A stretch of DNA of 32,694 bases from NCBI RefSeq assembly GCF_001461035.1, contig NZ_LNAM01000156.1, positions 1 to 32,694 of the forward strand. The letters are read 5' to 3'. Below the pieces are notes generated by a model, which saw only the letters and a program-made list of their open reading frames with translations, was not told the origin of the DNA and did no database searches. Within the stretch, counting starts at the first letter, position 1, and the number at the start of each line of letters is the position of its first letter. The DNA is from Acetivibrio ethanolgignens. GTDB lineage: Bacteria > Bacillota > Clostridia > Lachnospirales > Lachnospiraceae. Position numbers and translations under genes: made by a program. Below are positions 1 through 7,580 of the stretch, piece after piece.

Positions 1-8
1 CCCAAAAA

Positions 9-48
9 AATAAGTCTGTAAGCTGTTTTCCTTGCTTACAAACTTATT
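9..48 (-). terminator. Hairpin upstream of the DJ-1 gene, terminator-like on the minus strand
   Basis: Arms 9-23 and 34-48 pair over 15 positions with one mismatch around a 10-nt loop. Read on the minus strand the stem is followed by a run of seven T (4-10), the form of an intrinsic terminator. On the plus strand it ends 4 nt before the ribosome binding site of the next gene, so it could also be a 5' UTR structure or operator. No minus-strand gene inside the window reads into it. Confidence 0.4.
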
Positions 49-65
49 ATACGAGGAGATATACT

Positions 66-614
66 ATGAGTAAGGTATATATTTTTCTGGCAGAGGGCTT
101 TGAAGAGGTAGAAGCCCTGATGACAGTAGATATTGTAAGAAGAGCAGGTATTAGTATGGAGATGGTTTCTGTTACAGAAGAGAAACGGGTTACCAGTTCT
201 CATGGGATAGTGCTTGAGGCTGACAGCTTATATGAAGAAATTAATCCAGCAGAGGCTGACATGCTGGTGCTTCCAGGTGGGATGCCGGGTACTAGGAATC
301 TGGCGGCTCATAAAGAACTTGTCGAGCAGCTGAAGGCATTTCACCGGACTGGGAAAAAGCTGGCAGCGATTTGTGCAGCACCTTCTGTTCTGGGAGCTCA
401 TGGTATCCTGGAGGGAAAGAAGGCAACCTGCTACCCGGGCTTTGAAAAGGAGCTTATCGGGGCAGAGGTAGTAAAGGAGCCTTGCGTTGTTGATGGCAAT
501 GTGATTACTGCCAGAGGCCTTGGAGCAGCTGTGGAGTTTGGACTGGCGATTGTGGAACAGCTTCTTGGGGCTGAAAAGGCAGCAAAGATAAAGGAACAGA
601 TTCAGTTTTTGTAA
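66..614 (+). CDS. DJ-1/PfpI family protein (YajL/ThiJ-like)
   Basis: A 182-residue single-domain protein of the DJ-1/PfpI superfamily, cytosolic by lack of any signal. Seen: the N-terminal FLAEGFEEVEAL stretch with the conserved glutamate near residue 15, the LVLPGGMPGTRNL loop, and the nucleophile-elbow motif AAICAAPSVL, whose cysteine (about residue 103) is the reactive Cys of the family. Length matches bacterial DJ-1 proteins. The ATG at 66 follows a GAGGAG site at a good distance. Family members are linked to glyoxalase/deglycase, chaperone or oxidative-stress roles, and the substrate cannot be read from sequence. It converges with the symporter gene, with a long inverted repeat between them. 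Confidence 0.88.
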   Translation: MSKVYIFLAEGFEEVEALMTVDIVRRAGISMEMVSVTEEKRVTSSHGIVLEADSLYEEINPAEADMLVLPGGMPGTRNLAAHKELVEQLKAFHRTGKKLAAICAAPSVLGAHGILEGKKATCYPGFEKELIGAEVVKEPCVVDGNVITARGLGAAVEFGLAIVEQLLGAEKAAKIKEQIQFL

Positions 615-789
615 GAGTAATCTTGGTTTGTCAGTAGAAATATGTTTTGAAAAGAAAAATGAAGTAGATAGTAAATAATAGAGAGATTTTCTATAAAGTT
701 TTATGTTTGATAGCTCGCTCCTTTTCGACGTAAAGTTACTAGCTATTTTGAAATTTACCAGACTGGAAGTTTGAATTGTAGATTTTTTG

Positions 790-975
790 AATTTCAAGAG
801 ACAAAAAAGAGTGTTGTTATTATAGTGAATAAGCTATACGCAGAAGGGCTGATAATTCTTAAAAATGCGTACTCGTCGCTTATGGTAAATTAGATGCATT
901 TTTCTAGAATTATCGCCCTTTGTAGTCCTAGCTTACGAACTATAATAACAACACTCTTTTGGTCCCTTGGAAATT
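790..975. repeat. Long imperfect inverted repeat (MITE-like or giant hairpin)
   Basis: The gene-free stretch 615-1007 between two convergent genes is mostly this structure. Arms 790-870 and 894-975 pair over about 80 positions with small bulges. They include a perfect 21-bp block, 805-825 with 940-960, and a nearly perfect inner block near 850-870/894-915. The loop is about 23 nt. No open reading frame of note lies inside. It could be a miniature inverted-repeat element, or a bidirectional terminator-like structure for the converging transcripts. I found no clear target-site duplication and no second copy in the window. Confidence 0.75.
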
Positions 976-1007
976 AAAATAAACCTACAAAACAAAATTA
1001 TAGAAGC

Positions 1008-2318
1008 CTATACTTCAATTTTCCCTTTCAAGCAGTAAAGAGCCGTCAGGTTTGGCAGAAGAAGCAAGAAATTGAGGGTATCGGAGATTTCCCATACCAG
1101 TTCAAGAGAAAGTACAGCACCCAGGAAAATCATAACCAGATAGATGGTCTGGTAGATACCTGGGTGTTTTTTTGGAAACAGGTAGAAAAAGGCCTGCTGT
1201 CCAAAGTAATACCAGCCGGTAAGAGTAGCAAAGGCAAAAAGAATCAGGCAGATGTTAAGAAGGGGGCTGCCGATTACCGGAATCTGAGAAAAGGCAGCAT
1301 GGGTCAATGTACCTGCTGTGCTTTTGCTGACTGAGTCTGGAAATCGAAGCAGATGGGTCAGGATAGCTAGGCCTGTGACGGCACAGACGACAACAGTATC
1401 CCAGAAGGTGGCTGTCATGGAGACAAGTGCCTGCTGCTGTGGTGTCTTGCTCATGCCGGAGGCAGCGGCAATACCGGCAGAACCGATACCGGCTTCATTG
1501 GTAAAAAGTCCCCGGGCAATACCGTAGCGGGCGGCTGTTTTCAAGGTACAGGCAAGGATACCGCCTCCGATACCGGCAGCGGCAGCTTTGGGAGAAAAAG
1601 CAGTGGTAAATACAGTTGCAAGGGCTGTTGGCAGATAAGTGCTATTGAGAATAAGGATAATAATACAGCCTAACAGATACAGGCCGCCCATGAAAGGGAC
1701 AAGTCTGACACAAAAATCCTCGATGGCACTGGAACCGCCTAAAATGATATAGCCAATAAGCAGGGCAGTAAAAAGTCCGGTAAGATAAGATGGAAGATGA
1801 AGCAGCTGCCGGGCAGCTGCTGCCAGGGAGTTAGCCTGGGTTGTACAGCCGACGCCAAAGGAGGAAAGTATGATGCAAAGACTGTAGAAGGCGGCCAAGC
1901 CTTTTTTATGTAAGCCATAGCGTAAGACATACATAGGACCACCAATGCAACGGGGAGTGCTGGAGGAAGCAGAGCTAAGAGGCTGGCGAAACAGAAAGGA
2001 CAGATAGCACTCCGCATAGGTAGTTGCCATGCCAAAAATACCGGTCAGCCAGCACCAGAAGACAGCTCCGGGACCGCCTAAGTAGACGGCGGTTGAAACA
2101 CCAATAATATTGCCTGTACCAAGAGTTGCAGCCAGAGTAGTAGCCAGAGATGCAAAGGCGGAACCGCTTCCTGAGGAGATGGACAGACGGATGCCGCGAA
2201 AGGTCTTTTTTTGTATAAATCCAAGAAAAAGAGTAAAATAAAGATGGGTGCCAAGGAGAACGAGAAGAAGGGGAACACCCCATAAAACTGCATTTAGGGA
2301 ATGAAAAAAGGAAAGCAT
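1008..2318 (-). CDS. AGCS family sodium:alanine/glycine symporter
   Basis: A 436-residue, very hydrophobic polytopic membrane protein of the alanine or glycine:cation symporter family (AGCS, AlsT-like), which takes up small neutral amino acids with Na+. Seen: the family signature LGTGNIIGVSTAVYLGGPGA near the N-terminus, the block GIARGLFTNEAGIGSAGIAA in the middle, and many transmembrane segments ending in a short basic tail. I place the start at the ATG at 2318 because an AAGGTG site lies 6 nt upstream; a TTG ten codons earlier has no such site. It is a single-gene unit, divergent from the spore protein gene. The substrate (Ala, Gly or Gln) is not decided by sequence. Confidence 0.9.
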   Translation of the reverse strand: MLSFFHSLNAVLWGVPLLLVLLGTHLYFTLFLGFIQKKTFRGIRLSISSGSGSAFASLATTLAATLGTGNIIGVSTAVYLGGPGAVFWCWLTGIFGMATTYAECYLSFLFRQPLSSASSSTPRCIGGPMYVLRYGLHKKGLAAFYSLCIILSSFGVGCTTQANSLAAAARQLLHLPSYLTGLFTALLIGYIILGGSSAIEDFCVRLVPFMGGLYLLGCIIILILNSTYLPTALATVFTTAFSPKAAAAGIGGGILACTLKTAARYGIARGLFTNEAGIGSAGIAAASGMSKTPQQQALVSMTATFWDTVVVCAVTGLAILTHLLRFPDSVSKSTAGTLTHAAFSQIPVIGSPLLNICLILFAFATLTGWYYFGQQAFFYLFPKKHPGIYQTIYLVMIFLGAVLSLELVWEISDTLNFLLLLPNLTALYCLKGKIEV

Positions 2319-2359
2319 ACAAAACACCTTTTTCACTAAATTATGCAAAAAATGACAGA

Positions 2360-2368
2360 ATTATACCA
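2360..2368 (-). promoter_or_regulatory. Possible extended -10 promoter for the symporter
   Basis: On the minus strand TGGTATAAT lies about 40 nt upstream of the symporter start and fits an extended -10 element (TGnTATAAT). No good -35 box is seen 17 nt upstream. Confidence 0.35.
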
Positions 2369-2400
2369 GCAATTACCAAAATAATTTTTTCCAGAGGTGA

Positions 2401-2433
2401 CATAATAATACCAAGATAAGCAGTGAGCTTATC
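2401..2433 (+). promoter_or_regulatory. Possible sigma-G promoter and 5' hairpin of the spore protein gene
   Basis: CATAATA at 2401-2407 resembles the -10 element of the forespore sigma factor G (CATnnTA), with a weak AAATA about 17 nt upstream. Just downstream a perfect 7-bp stem (GATAAGC, 2415-2421, with GCTTATC, 2427-2433) would sit at the 5' end of the message. No sigma-A promoter is evident for this gene. Confidence 0.3.
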
Positions 2434-2471
2434 GAATAGAAAAGTAAAAGAGATTTTCGGAGGTAAAAATT

Positions 2472-2696
2472 ATGTCAAGTAATAACAGTGGAAGTAACAG
2501 AATGGAAGTGCCACAGGCAAAGGAAGCTATGGATCGTTTTAAAATGGAAGTAGCATCTGAAATCGGTGTACCTTTAAAGCAGGGCTACAATGGAGACTTA
2601 ACCAGCAAGCAGACTGGCTCTATCGGTGGCGAGATGGTAAGACAGATGATCAAAAAGCAGGAAGAATCCATGTCTGGACAGGGTGGTATGCAGTAA
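2472..2696 (+). CDS. Alpha/beta-type small acid-soluble spore protein (SASP)
   Basis: A 74-residue DNA-binding protein that coats and protects forespore DNA and is degraded by the GPR protease on germination. Seen: the two conserved family blocks, FKMEVASEIGVPL (with the expected GPR cleavage site after the Glu of SEIG) and LTSKQTGSIGGEMVRQMI. The C-terminus is Gly/Gln/Met-rich. The start is fixed by GGAGGT 7-8 nt upstream of the ATG. It is a single-gene unit closed by an intrinsic terminator. Its presence says the host can sporulate, or descends from a sporeformer. Confidence 0.96.
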   Translation: MSSNNSGSNRMEVPQAKEAMDRFKMEVASEIGVPLKQGYNGDLTSKQTGSIGGEMVRQMIKKQEESMSGQGGMQ

Positions 2697-2719
2697 GCCT
2701 TTGGTGCTTCAAAATAAAG

Positions 2720-2755
2720 AAGGTGCAGAGCGAACAACGCTTTTGCACCTTTTTT
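2720..2755 (+). terminator. Intrinsic terminator after the SASP gene
   Basis: AAGGTGCA (2720-2727) pairs with TGCACCTT (2744-2751), with a small inner GCG/CGC stem, followed by a T-run to 2755. Confidence 0.85.
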
Positions 2756-2756
2756 C

Positions 2757-2785
2757 TTGCCAAAAAGAAAAAGATATGATATGAT
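2757..2785 (+). promoter_or_regulatory. Sigma-A promoter of glmM
   Basis: TTGCCA (2757-2762), a 17-nt spacer and TATGAT (2780-2785) with an extended TGA just before it. It begins directly after the preceding terminator, 38 nt before the glmM start. Confidence 0.7.
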
Positions 2786-2822
2786 GACAGTTGAGACGTT
2801 TTTTTGAAAGGAAGAATAACGT

Positions 2823-4172
2823 ATGGCAAAATATTTTGGCACAGATGGGTTCCGGGGAGAGGCAAATGTAAGCCTTACTGTGATGCATGCTTATAAGGTA
2901 GGCCGTTTTCTGGGACATTATTACGGAAAGGAACATAAGGCGAGAATTGTAATCGGCAAGGACACCAGACGATCCAGTTATATGCTTGAGGATGCCTTGA
3001 GTGCGGGATTGACTGCCAGTGGAGCAGATGTATACCTTTTACACGTTACAACAACTCCAAGTGTTTCTTATGTAATCCGAAGCGAGGACTTTGACTGTGG
3101 AATTATGATATCTGCCAGCCACAATCCCTACTATGACAATGGAATTAAAATTTTAAATGGAAGCGGACATAAGCTGGAAACAGAGATAGAAGAGCTTATT
3201 GAAGAATACATTGATAATCCGCTGGATGAGCTTCCGCTAGCCACCAGAGAGAATATCGGAAAGGTGACCGATTATTCTATTGGACGTCATCGCTATATTG
3301 GTTATCTGATGTCTTTAGCTACCCGTTCCTTTAAGGATATTAAGGTAGGTCTTGACTGTGCCAATGGTTCAGCTACCGCTGTAGCCAAGGGGGTATTTGA
3401 TGCCCTTGGAGCCAGAACCTATGTCATTCACAATGAACCGGATGGAACGAACATTAATTTGAACTGTGGATCTACCCACATAGAGGAGCTTCAGAACTAT
3501 GTGAAGGAAAAGGGACTAGATGTAGGCTTTGCCTATGATGGTGATGCTGACCGATGCCTGGCTATTGATGATAAGGGAAATATTATTGACGGCGATTTGA
3601 TTTTGTATATTTGTGGAAGATATATGAAGGAAAAGGGCGAGCTTGCCAATGATACCGTTGTAACAACAATTATGTCCAATTTTGGACTCTATAAGGCCTT
3701 TGACCGTTGTGGTATTTCTTATGAAAAGACAGCCGTTGGTGACAAGTATGTATATGAAAATATGATGAAGAATGGTCACCGCCTTGGTGGAGAACAGTCA
3801 GGACATATTATTTTCAGCAAATATGCAGCAACGGGAGATGGTGTACTTACCTCTCTAATGCTGATGGAGGTTATGCTGGAGAAGAAGACGAAGCTTTCCG
3901 AGCTTACAAAAGAGATAGAAATTTATCCCCAGCTTCTGGTCAATGTACGGGTTGCTAGCAAGCCACTGGCAAGACAAGATGAAGAGGTTGTAGCAGTTGT
4001 AGAAAAGGCAGAAAAAGAGCTTGGAAGTGAAGGACGCATCCTTTTAAGAGAAAGCGGTACAGAGCCGGTGCTGCGGGTTATGGTAGAAGCTAAATCCGAT
4101 GAAATCTGCAAAAAATATGTGGATTCTGTGCTGGAGGTATTAAACCGGAGAGGCCATGTGCTACCAGAATAA
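2823..4172 (+). CDS. glmM: Phosphoglucosamine mutase GlmM
   Basis: Interconverts glucosamine-6-phosphate and glucosamine-1-phosphate, the step feeding UDP-GlcNAc and thus peptidoglycan synthesis; cytosolic. 449 residues, the normal family length. Seen: N-terminal YFGTDGFRG, the active-site loop SASHNPYYDNGIK with the phosphorylated serine at residue 99, the metal loop DGDADR at 239-244, the sugar-binding motif GGEQSGH and the C-terminal phosphate-binding motif RESGTEPVLRVMVEA. The start follows GAAAGGAAG at a good distance. It has its own promoter and stands before the tig-clp cluster, separated by 91 nt. Confidence 0.97.
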   Translation: MAKYFGTDGFRGEANVSLTVMHAYKVGRFLGHYYGKEHKARIVIGKDTRRSSYMLEDALSAGLTASGADVYLLHVTTTPSVSYVIRSEDFDCGIMISASHNPYYDNGIKILNGSGHKLETEIEELIEEYIDNPLDELPLATRENIGKVTDYSIGRHRYIGYLMSLATRSFKDIKVGLDCANGSATAVAKGVFDALGARTYVIHNEPDGTNINLNCGSTHIEELQNYVKEKGLDVGFAYDGDADRCLAIDDKGNIIDGDLILYICGRYMKEKGELANDTVVTTIMSNFGLYKAFDRCGISYEKTAVGDKYVYENMMKNGHRLGGEQSGHIIFSKYAATGDGVLTSLMLMEVMLEKKTKLSELTKEIEIYPQLLVNVRVASKPLARQDEEVVAVVEKAEKELGSEGRILLRESGTEPVLRVMVEAKSDEICKKYVDSVLEVLNRRGHVLPE

Positions 4173-4192
4173 AGCATATAAGAAAAAATAAC

Positions 4193-4225
4193 TGGAAATT
4201 ACAGTAAACTCGTGTTATACTGTAA
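4193..4225 (+). promoter_or_regulatory. Promoter of the tig-clp cluster with an overlapping inverted repeat
   Basis: TGGAAA (4193-4198), a 17-nt spacer and TATACT (4216-4221). A perfect 8-bp inverted repeat, TTACAGTA (4199-4206) with TACTGTAA (4218-4225), fills the spacer and covers the -10 box, as an operator would. It does not match the CtsR or HrcA/CIRCE consensus as I know them. Confidence 0.5.
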
Positions 4226-4263
4226 AAGCGTATTAGAACGCAAAATTAAGGAGGAAAAGTTAA

Positions 4264-5550
4264 ATGAGTGTACAGGTTGAAAATTTAGAGAGAAATATGG
4301 CAAAGCTTACAATAGAGATTAGTGCAGAAGAATTTGAAGCTGCTATGAAGAAGGCATACAATAAAAACAAGAATCGTATTAATATACCGGGCTTCCGTAA
4401 GGGAAAGGTACCACAGGCTATGATTGAGAAGATGTATGGTGCAGGTATCTTCTATGAAGATGCAGCCAATAGCATTATCCCAGAGGCTTATGAGAAGGCA
4501 GCAGAGGAAAGCGGCCTGGATATCGTATCTCAGCCGGAGATTGATGTAACTCAGATTGAGAAGGGCAAATCCTTTATCTTCACAGCAGAGGTTGCTGTAA
4601 AGCCAGAGGTTACTTTAGGTGAATATAAGGGTATTGAAGTAGAAAAGATGGATGTCAGCGTTTCTGATGAAGAGCTTTTGGCAGAGCTTGACCGCGTAAG
4701 AGAGCAGAATTCCAGAACTATTGCTGTAGAGGACAGAGCAGCAGAAAATGGCGATATGACAGTCATTGATTTTGAAGGCTTTGTAGATGGCGTTGCTTTT
4801 GAAGGCGGTAAGGATGAGGATTATCCTTTGACTCTTGGCTCTCATTCCTTCATTGATACCTTTGAGGAGCAGCTGGTTGGAAAGAACATCGGCGAAGAGG
4901 TAGAGGTAAATGTTACCTTCCCAGAGGATTATCAGGCAAAGGAGCTTGCTGGCAAGCCTGCTATGTTCAAGGTTACAATTAAAGAAATCAAGGTAAAGGA
5001 GCTTCCTGAGTTAGATGATGATTTCGCACAGGATGTTTCTGAATTTGACTCCTTAGATGAATATAAAGAGGATGTTAGAAAGACACTTTCCCAGAGAAAG
5101 GAAGCTCAGGCTAAGAACGCAAAGGAAGAGGCTGTTGTTGAAAAGATTATTGAGAATGCAACTATGGATATTCCAGAGCCAATGATTAATGGACAGGTTC
5201 GTCAGATGGCAGATGAGTTTGCACAAAGAATCCAGTCTCAGGGTCTTACGGTAGAGCAGTACTTCCAGTTCACCGGTATGGATAGAAATAAGCTCATCGA
5301 GACCTTAAAGCCACAGGCATTAAAGAGAATCCAGAGTCGTCTTGTATTAGAGGCTGTTGCTAAGGCTGAGAATATCGTTGCATCTGAGGAAGATATTGAG
5401 AAAGAAATCGTTGATATGGCTTCTATGTATCAGATGGAGGTTGAGAAGCTAAAGACCTTAATCGGTGATGTAGAGAGAGAGCAGATTGCAGAGGATATGG
5501 CTGTACAGAAGGCTGTTGAGTTTGTAACCAATGCTGCAGTTGAGAAATAA
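4264..5550 (+). CDS. tig: Trigger factor
   Basis: Ribosome-bound chaperone with peptidyl-prolyl isomerase activity that meets nascent chains at the exit tunnel. 428 residues, the usual length. Seen: the N-terminal ribosome-binding domain with its signature IPGFRKGKVPQAMIEK (about residues 43-58), a central FKBP-type PPIase domain (about 150-245; NGDMTVIDFEGFVDG, then ALTLGS-like PLTLGSHSFIDTFE), and a long helical C-terminal domain. The start is fixed by AAGGAGG 10 nt upstream. It leads the tig-clpP-clpX-lon set, a standard Firmicutes order joining folding and degradation. Confidence 0.97.
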   Translation: MSVQVENLERNMAKLTIEISAEEFEAAMKKAYNKNKNRINIPGFRKGKVPQAMIEKMYGAGIFYEDAANSIIPEAYEKAAEESGLDIVSQPEIDVTQIEKGKSFIFTAEVAVKPEVTLGEYKGIEVEKMDVSVSDEELLAELDRVREQNSRTIAVEDRAAENGDMTVIDFEGFVDGVAFEGGKDEDYPLTLGSHSFIDTFEEQLVGKNIGEEVEVNVTFPEDYQAKELAGKPAMFKVTIKEIKVKELPELDDDFAQDVSEFDSLDEYKEDVRKTLSQRKEAQAKNAKEEAVVEKIIENATMDIPEPMINGQVRQMADEFAQRIQSQGLTVEQYFQFTGMDRNKLIETLKPQALKRIQSRLVLEAVAKAENIVASEEDIEKEIVDMASMYQMEVEKLKTLIGDVEREQIAEDMAVQKAVEFVTNAAVEK

Positions 5551-5573
5551 TTATAATTAGAACAGAACTTTTT

Positions 5574-5604
5574 AGTGAATAGCAGGCTTTGCCTGCTATT
5601 CACT
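5574..5604. other. Perfect 14-bp hairpin between tig and clpP
   Basis: AGTGAATAGCAGGC (5574-5587) pairs perfectly with 5591-5604 around a TTT loop, 27 nt before the clpP start. No strong T-run follows, so it is a weak terminator at best. It may be an RNA-stabilising or processing stem that adjusts tig against clpP levels. Confidence 0.6.
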
Positions 5605-5631
5605 TAACGTATTTTCAAAGGAGGTATAAGT

Positions 5632-6213
5632 ATGAGCTTAGTCCCATATGTTATTGAGCAGACAAGCCGTGGTGAGCGGTCCTATGATATTTATTCCAGA
5701 TTATTAAAGGACAGAATTATTTTTCTGGGTGAGGAAGTAACCGATACCTCTGCAAGCCTGATTGTAGCCCAGTTGCTATTTTTAGAAGCAGAGGATCCAG
5801 GAAAGGATATCCATTTGTATATCAATAGCCCAGGGGGGTCTGTAACGGCAGGTATGGCTATTTATGATACCATGAACTATATTAAATGTGATGTATCTAC
5901 CATCTGTATTGGTATGGCGGCCAGCATGGGAGCTTTCCTGTTGGCAGGTGGTGCTAAGGGTAAGAGATTTGCCCTTCCAAATGCGGAGGTTATGATTCAT
6001 CAGCCATCCGGTGGTGCCAGAGGTCAGGCTACTGATATTAAGATTGTCGCTGACAACATTTTGAAGACAAAGAAGAAATTAAATGAGATTTTGGCAGCCA
6101 ATACAGGTAAGCCAATTGATGTAATTGAAGTTGATACTGAGCGTGATAATTATATGTCGGCAGAGGAAGCAAAGGAATATGGTCTGATTGACAGTATTAT
6201 CACCCGTAAATAG
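5632..6213 (+). CDS. clpP: ATP-dependent Clp protease proteolytic subunit ClpP
   Basis: Serine protease that forms the tetradecameric barrel of ClpXP. 193 residues. The catalytic triad is complete: S98 in [10 protein letters not shown]123 in MIHQPSGG and D172 near the C-terminus. The conserved IYINSPGGS-type motif ([13 protein letters not shown]) is present. The start follows AAAGGAGG at the right spacing. clpX begins 11 nt after the stop, so the protease and its unfoldase are co-transcribed. Confidence 0.98.
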   Translation: MSLVPYVIEQTSRGERSYDIYSRLLKDRIIFLGEEVTDTSASLIVAQLLFLEAEDPGKDIHLYINSPGGSVTAGMAIYDTMNYIKCDVSTICIGMAASMGAFLLAGGAKGKRFALPNAEVMIHQPSGGARGQATDIKIVADNILKTKKKLNEILAANTGKPIDVIEVDTERDNYMSAEEAKEYGLIDSIITRK

Positions 6214-6224
6214 GAGAACCAAGA

Positions 6225-7520
6225 ATGGCAAATCGAGAAGAAAGAAAACAATTACGCTGTTCCTTCTGTAATAAGACACAGGACCAGGTGCGAAAGCTGA
6301 TTGCCGGGCCAAACGTATACATCTGCGATGAATGTATTGAAATCTGTTCGGAGATTATCGAAGAGGAATTTGAAGAAATAGAAGAAAGTGCAGAAGGCAT
6401 AAATCTGCTGAGACCAATGGAAATCAAGGCGTTTTTAGATGAGTATGTTATTGGACAGGATGAAGCAAAGGTTGCACTTTCTGTAGCTGTCTATAACCAT
6501 TATAAGAGAGTTATGGCAGAAAAGAGCCTGGATGTAGAAATTCAGAAGAGTAACATTATCATGGTAGGACCTACCGGCTCCGGTAAGACCTTCTTAGCCC
6601 AGACTTTGGCAAGACTTTTAAATGTGCCCTTTGCCATTGCAGATGCGACAGCATTGACAGAGGCTGGATATGTAGGTGAGGATGTGGAAAATATCCTGCT
6701 TAAGATTATCCAGGCAGCAGATTATGATATTGAGCGTGCAGAGCACGGTATTATCTATATTGATGAGATAGATAAGATTACCAGAAAGTCTGAAAATACG
6801 TCTATTACAAGAGATGTTTCTGGTGAGGGTGTACAGCAGGCCCTTCTTAAGATTTTAGAGGGTACAGTTGCAAGTGTGCCACCACAGGGTGGAAGAAAGC
6901 ATCCACATCAGGAGTTTATTCAGATTGATACAACCAACATTCTTTTTATCTGCGGCGGAGCCTTTGATGGTCTGGAAAAGATTATCGAAAGCCGTATTGG
7001 AAAGAAATCCATTGGCTTTAATGCCCAGATTCAGAGCCGGGAAAAGAAGAACATTGGCGAGCTGTTTAAGCAGGTATTGCCACAGGATTTTGTTAAGTTT
7101 GGTCTGATTCCGGAGTTTGTAGGCCGTGTACCGGTCTGTGTTGGACTGGATATGCTAGATGAAGGGGCACTGATGCGCATTCTTATAGAACCTAAGAACG
7201 CCATTGTTAAACAGTACAAGAAGCTTTTTGAACTGGATGGTGTCAGTCTTGATTTTGAAGAGGAAGCACTTCGTGCTGTAGCGAAGCAGGCATTGGAGAG
7301 AAAGACCGGAGCCAGAGGACTCCGGGCGATTCTGGAAAAAGCGATGATGAATACGATGTACCAGATTCCATCGAATGGGCAGGTAACACGTTGTCTGATT
7401 ACTGAGGCCTCGATAGAAGGCAAAGAGGAACCATTACTGGAATGTGTAGAAGGCACAGAGCCGAAAAAGCTGGGCACGAAAAAAGGAACCAGAAAAAAGA
7501 CAGACGATGAAATTGCGTAA
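6225..7520 (+). CDS. clpX: ATP-dependent Clp protease ATP-binding subunit ClpX
   Basis: AAA+ unfoldase that delivers substrates to ClpP. 431 residues. Seen: an N-terminal zinc-binding domain with C12, C15, C34 and C37 (CSFC and CDEC); Walker A GPTGSGKT at 115-122; Walker [11 protein letters not shown]; the RKHPHQEF block; the sensor region [12 protein letters not shown]; the C-terminal small AAA domain with KTGARGLR. The IGF loop that docks on ClpP is represented by SIGFNAQ. The C-terminus is a basic/acidic tail. An intrinsic terminator starts at the stop codon and separates it from lon. Confidence 0.98.
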   Translation: MANREERKQLRCSFCNKTQDQVRKLIAGPNVYICDECIEICSEIIEEEFEEIEESAEGINLLRPMEIKAFLDEYVIGQDEAKVALSVAVYNHYKRVMAEKSLDVEIQKSNIIMVGPTGSGKTFLAQTLARLLNVPFAIADATALTEAGYVGEDVENILLKIIQAADYDIERAEHGIIYIDEIDKITRKSENTSITRDVSGEGVQQALLKILEGTVASVPPQGGRKHPHQEFIQIDTTNILFICGGAFDGLEKIIESRIGKKSIGFNAQIQSREKKNIGELFKQVLPQDFVKFGLIPEFVGRVPVCVGLDMLDEGALMRILIEPKNAIVKQYKKLFELDGVSLDFEEEALRAVAKQALERKTGARGLRAILEKAMMNTMYQIPSNGQVTRCLITEASIEGKEEPLLECVEGTEPKKLGTKKGTRKKTDDEIA

Positions 7521-7555
7521 AAAAAAGGGCGGTTGTATGGCAACGGCCCTTTTTT
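7521..7555 (+). terminator. Intrinsic terminator between clpX and lon
   Basis: 15-nt arms 7521-7535 and 7541-7555 pair with one mismatch around a 5-nt loop, ending in six T. It lies 25 nt before the lon start, and I see no promoter between them, so lon is probably expressed by read-through or from a promoter inside clpX. Confidence 0.85.
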
Positions 7556-7580
7556 AGAAAATGCAGAAATGAGGTTGCAA

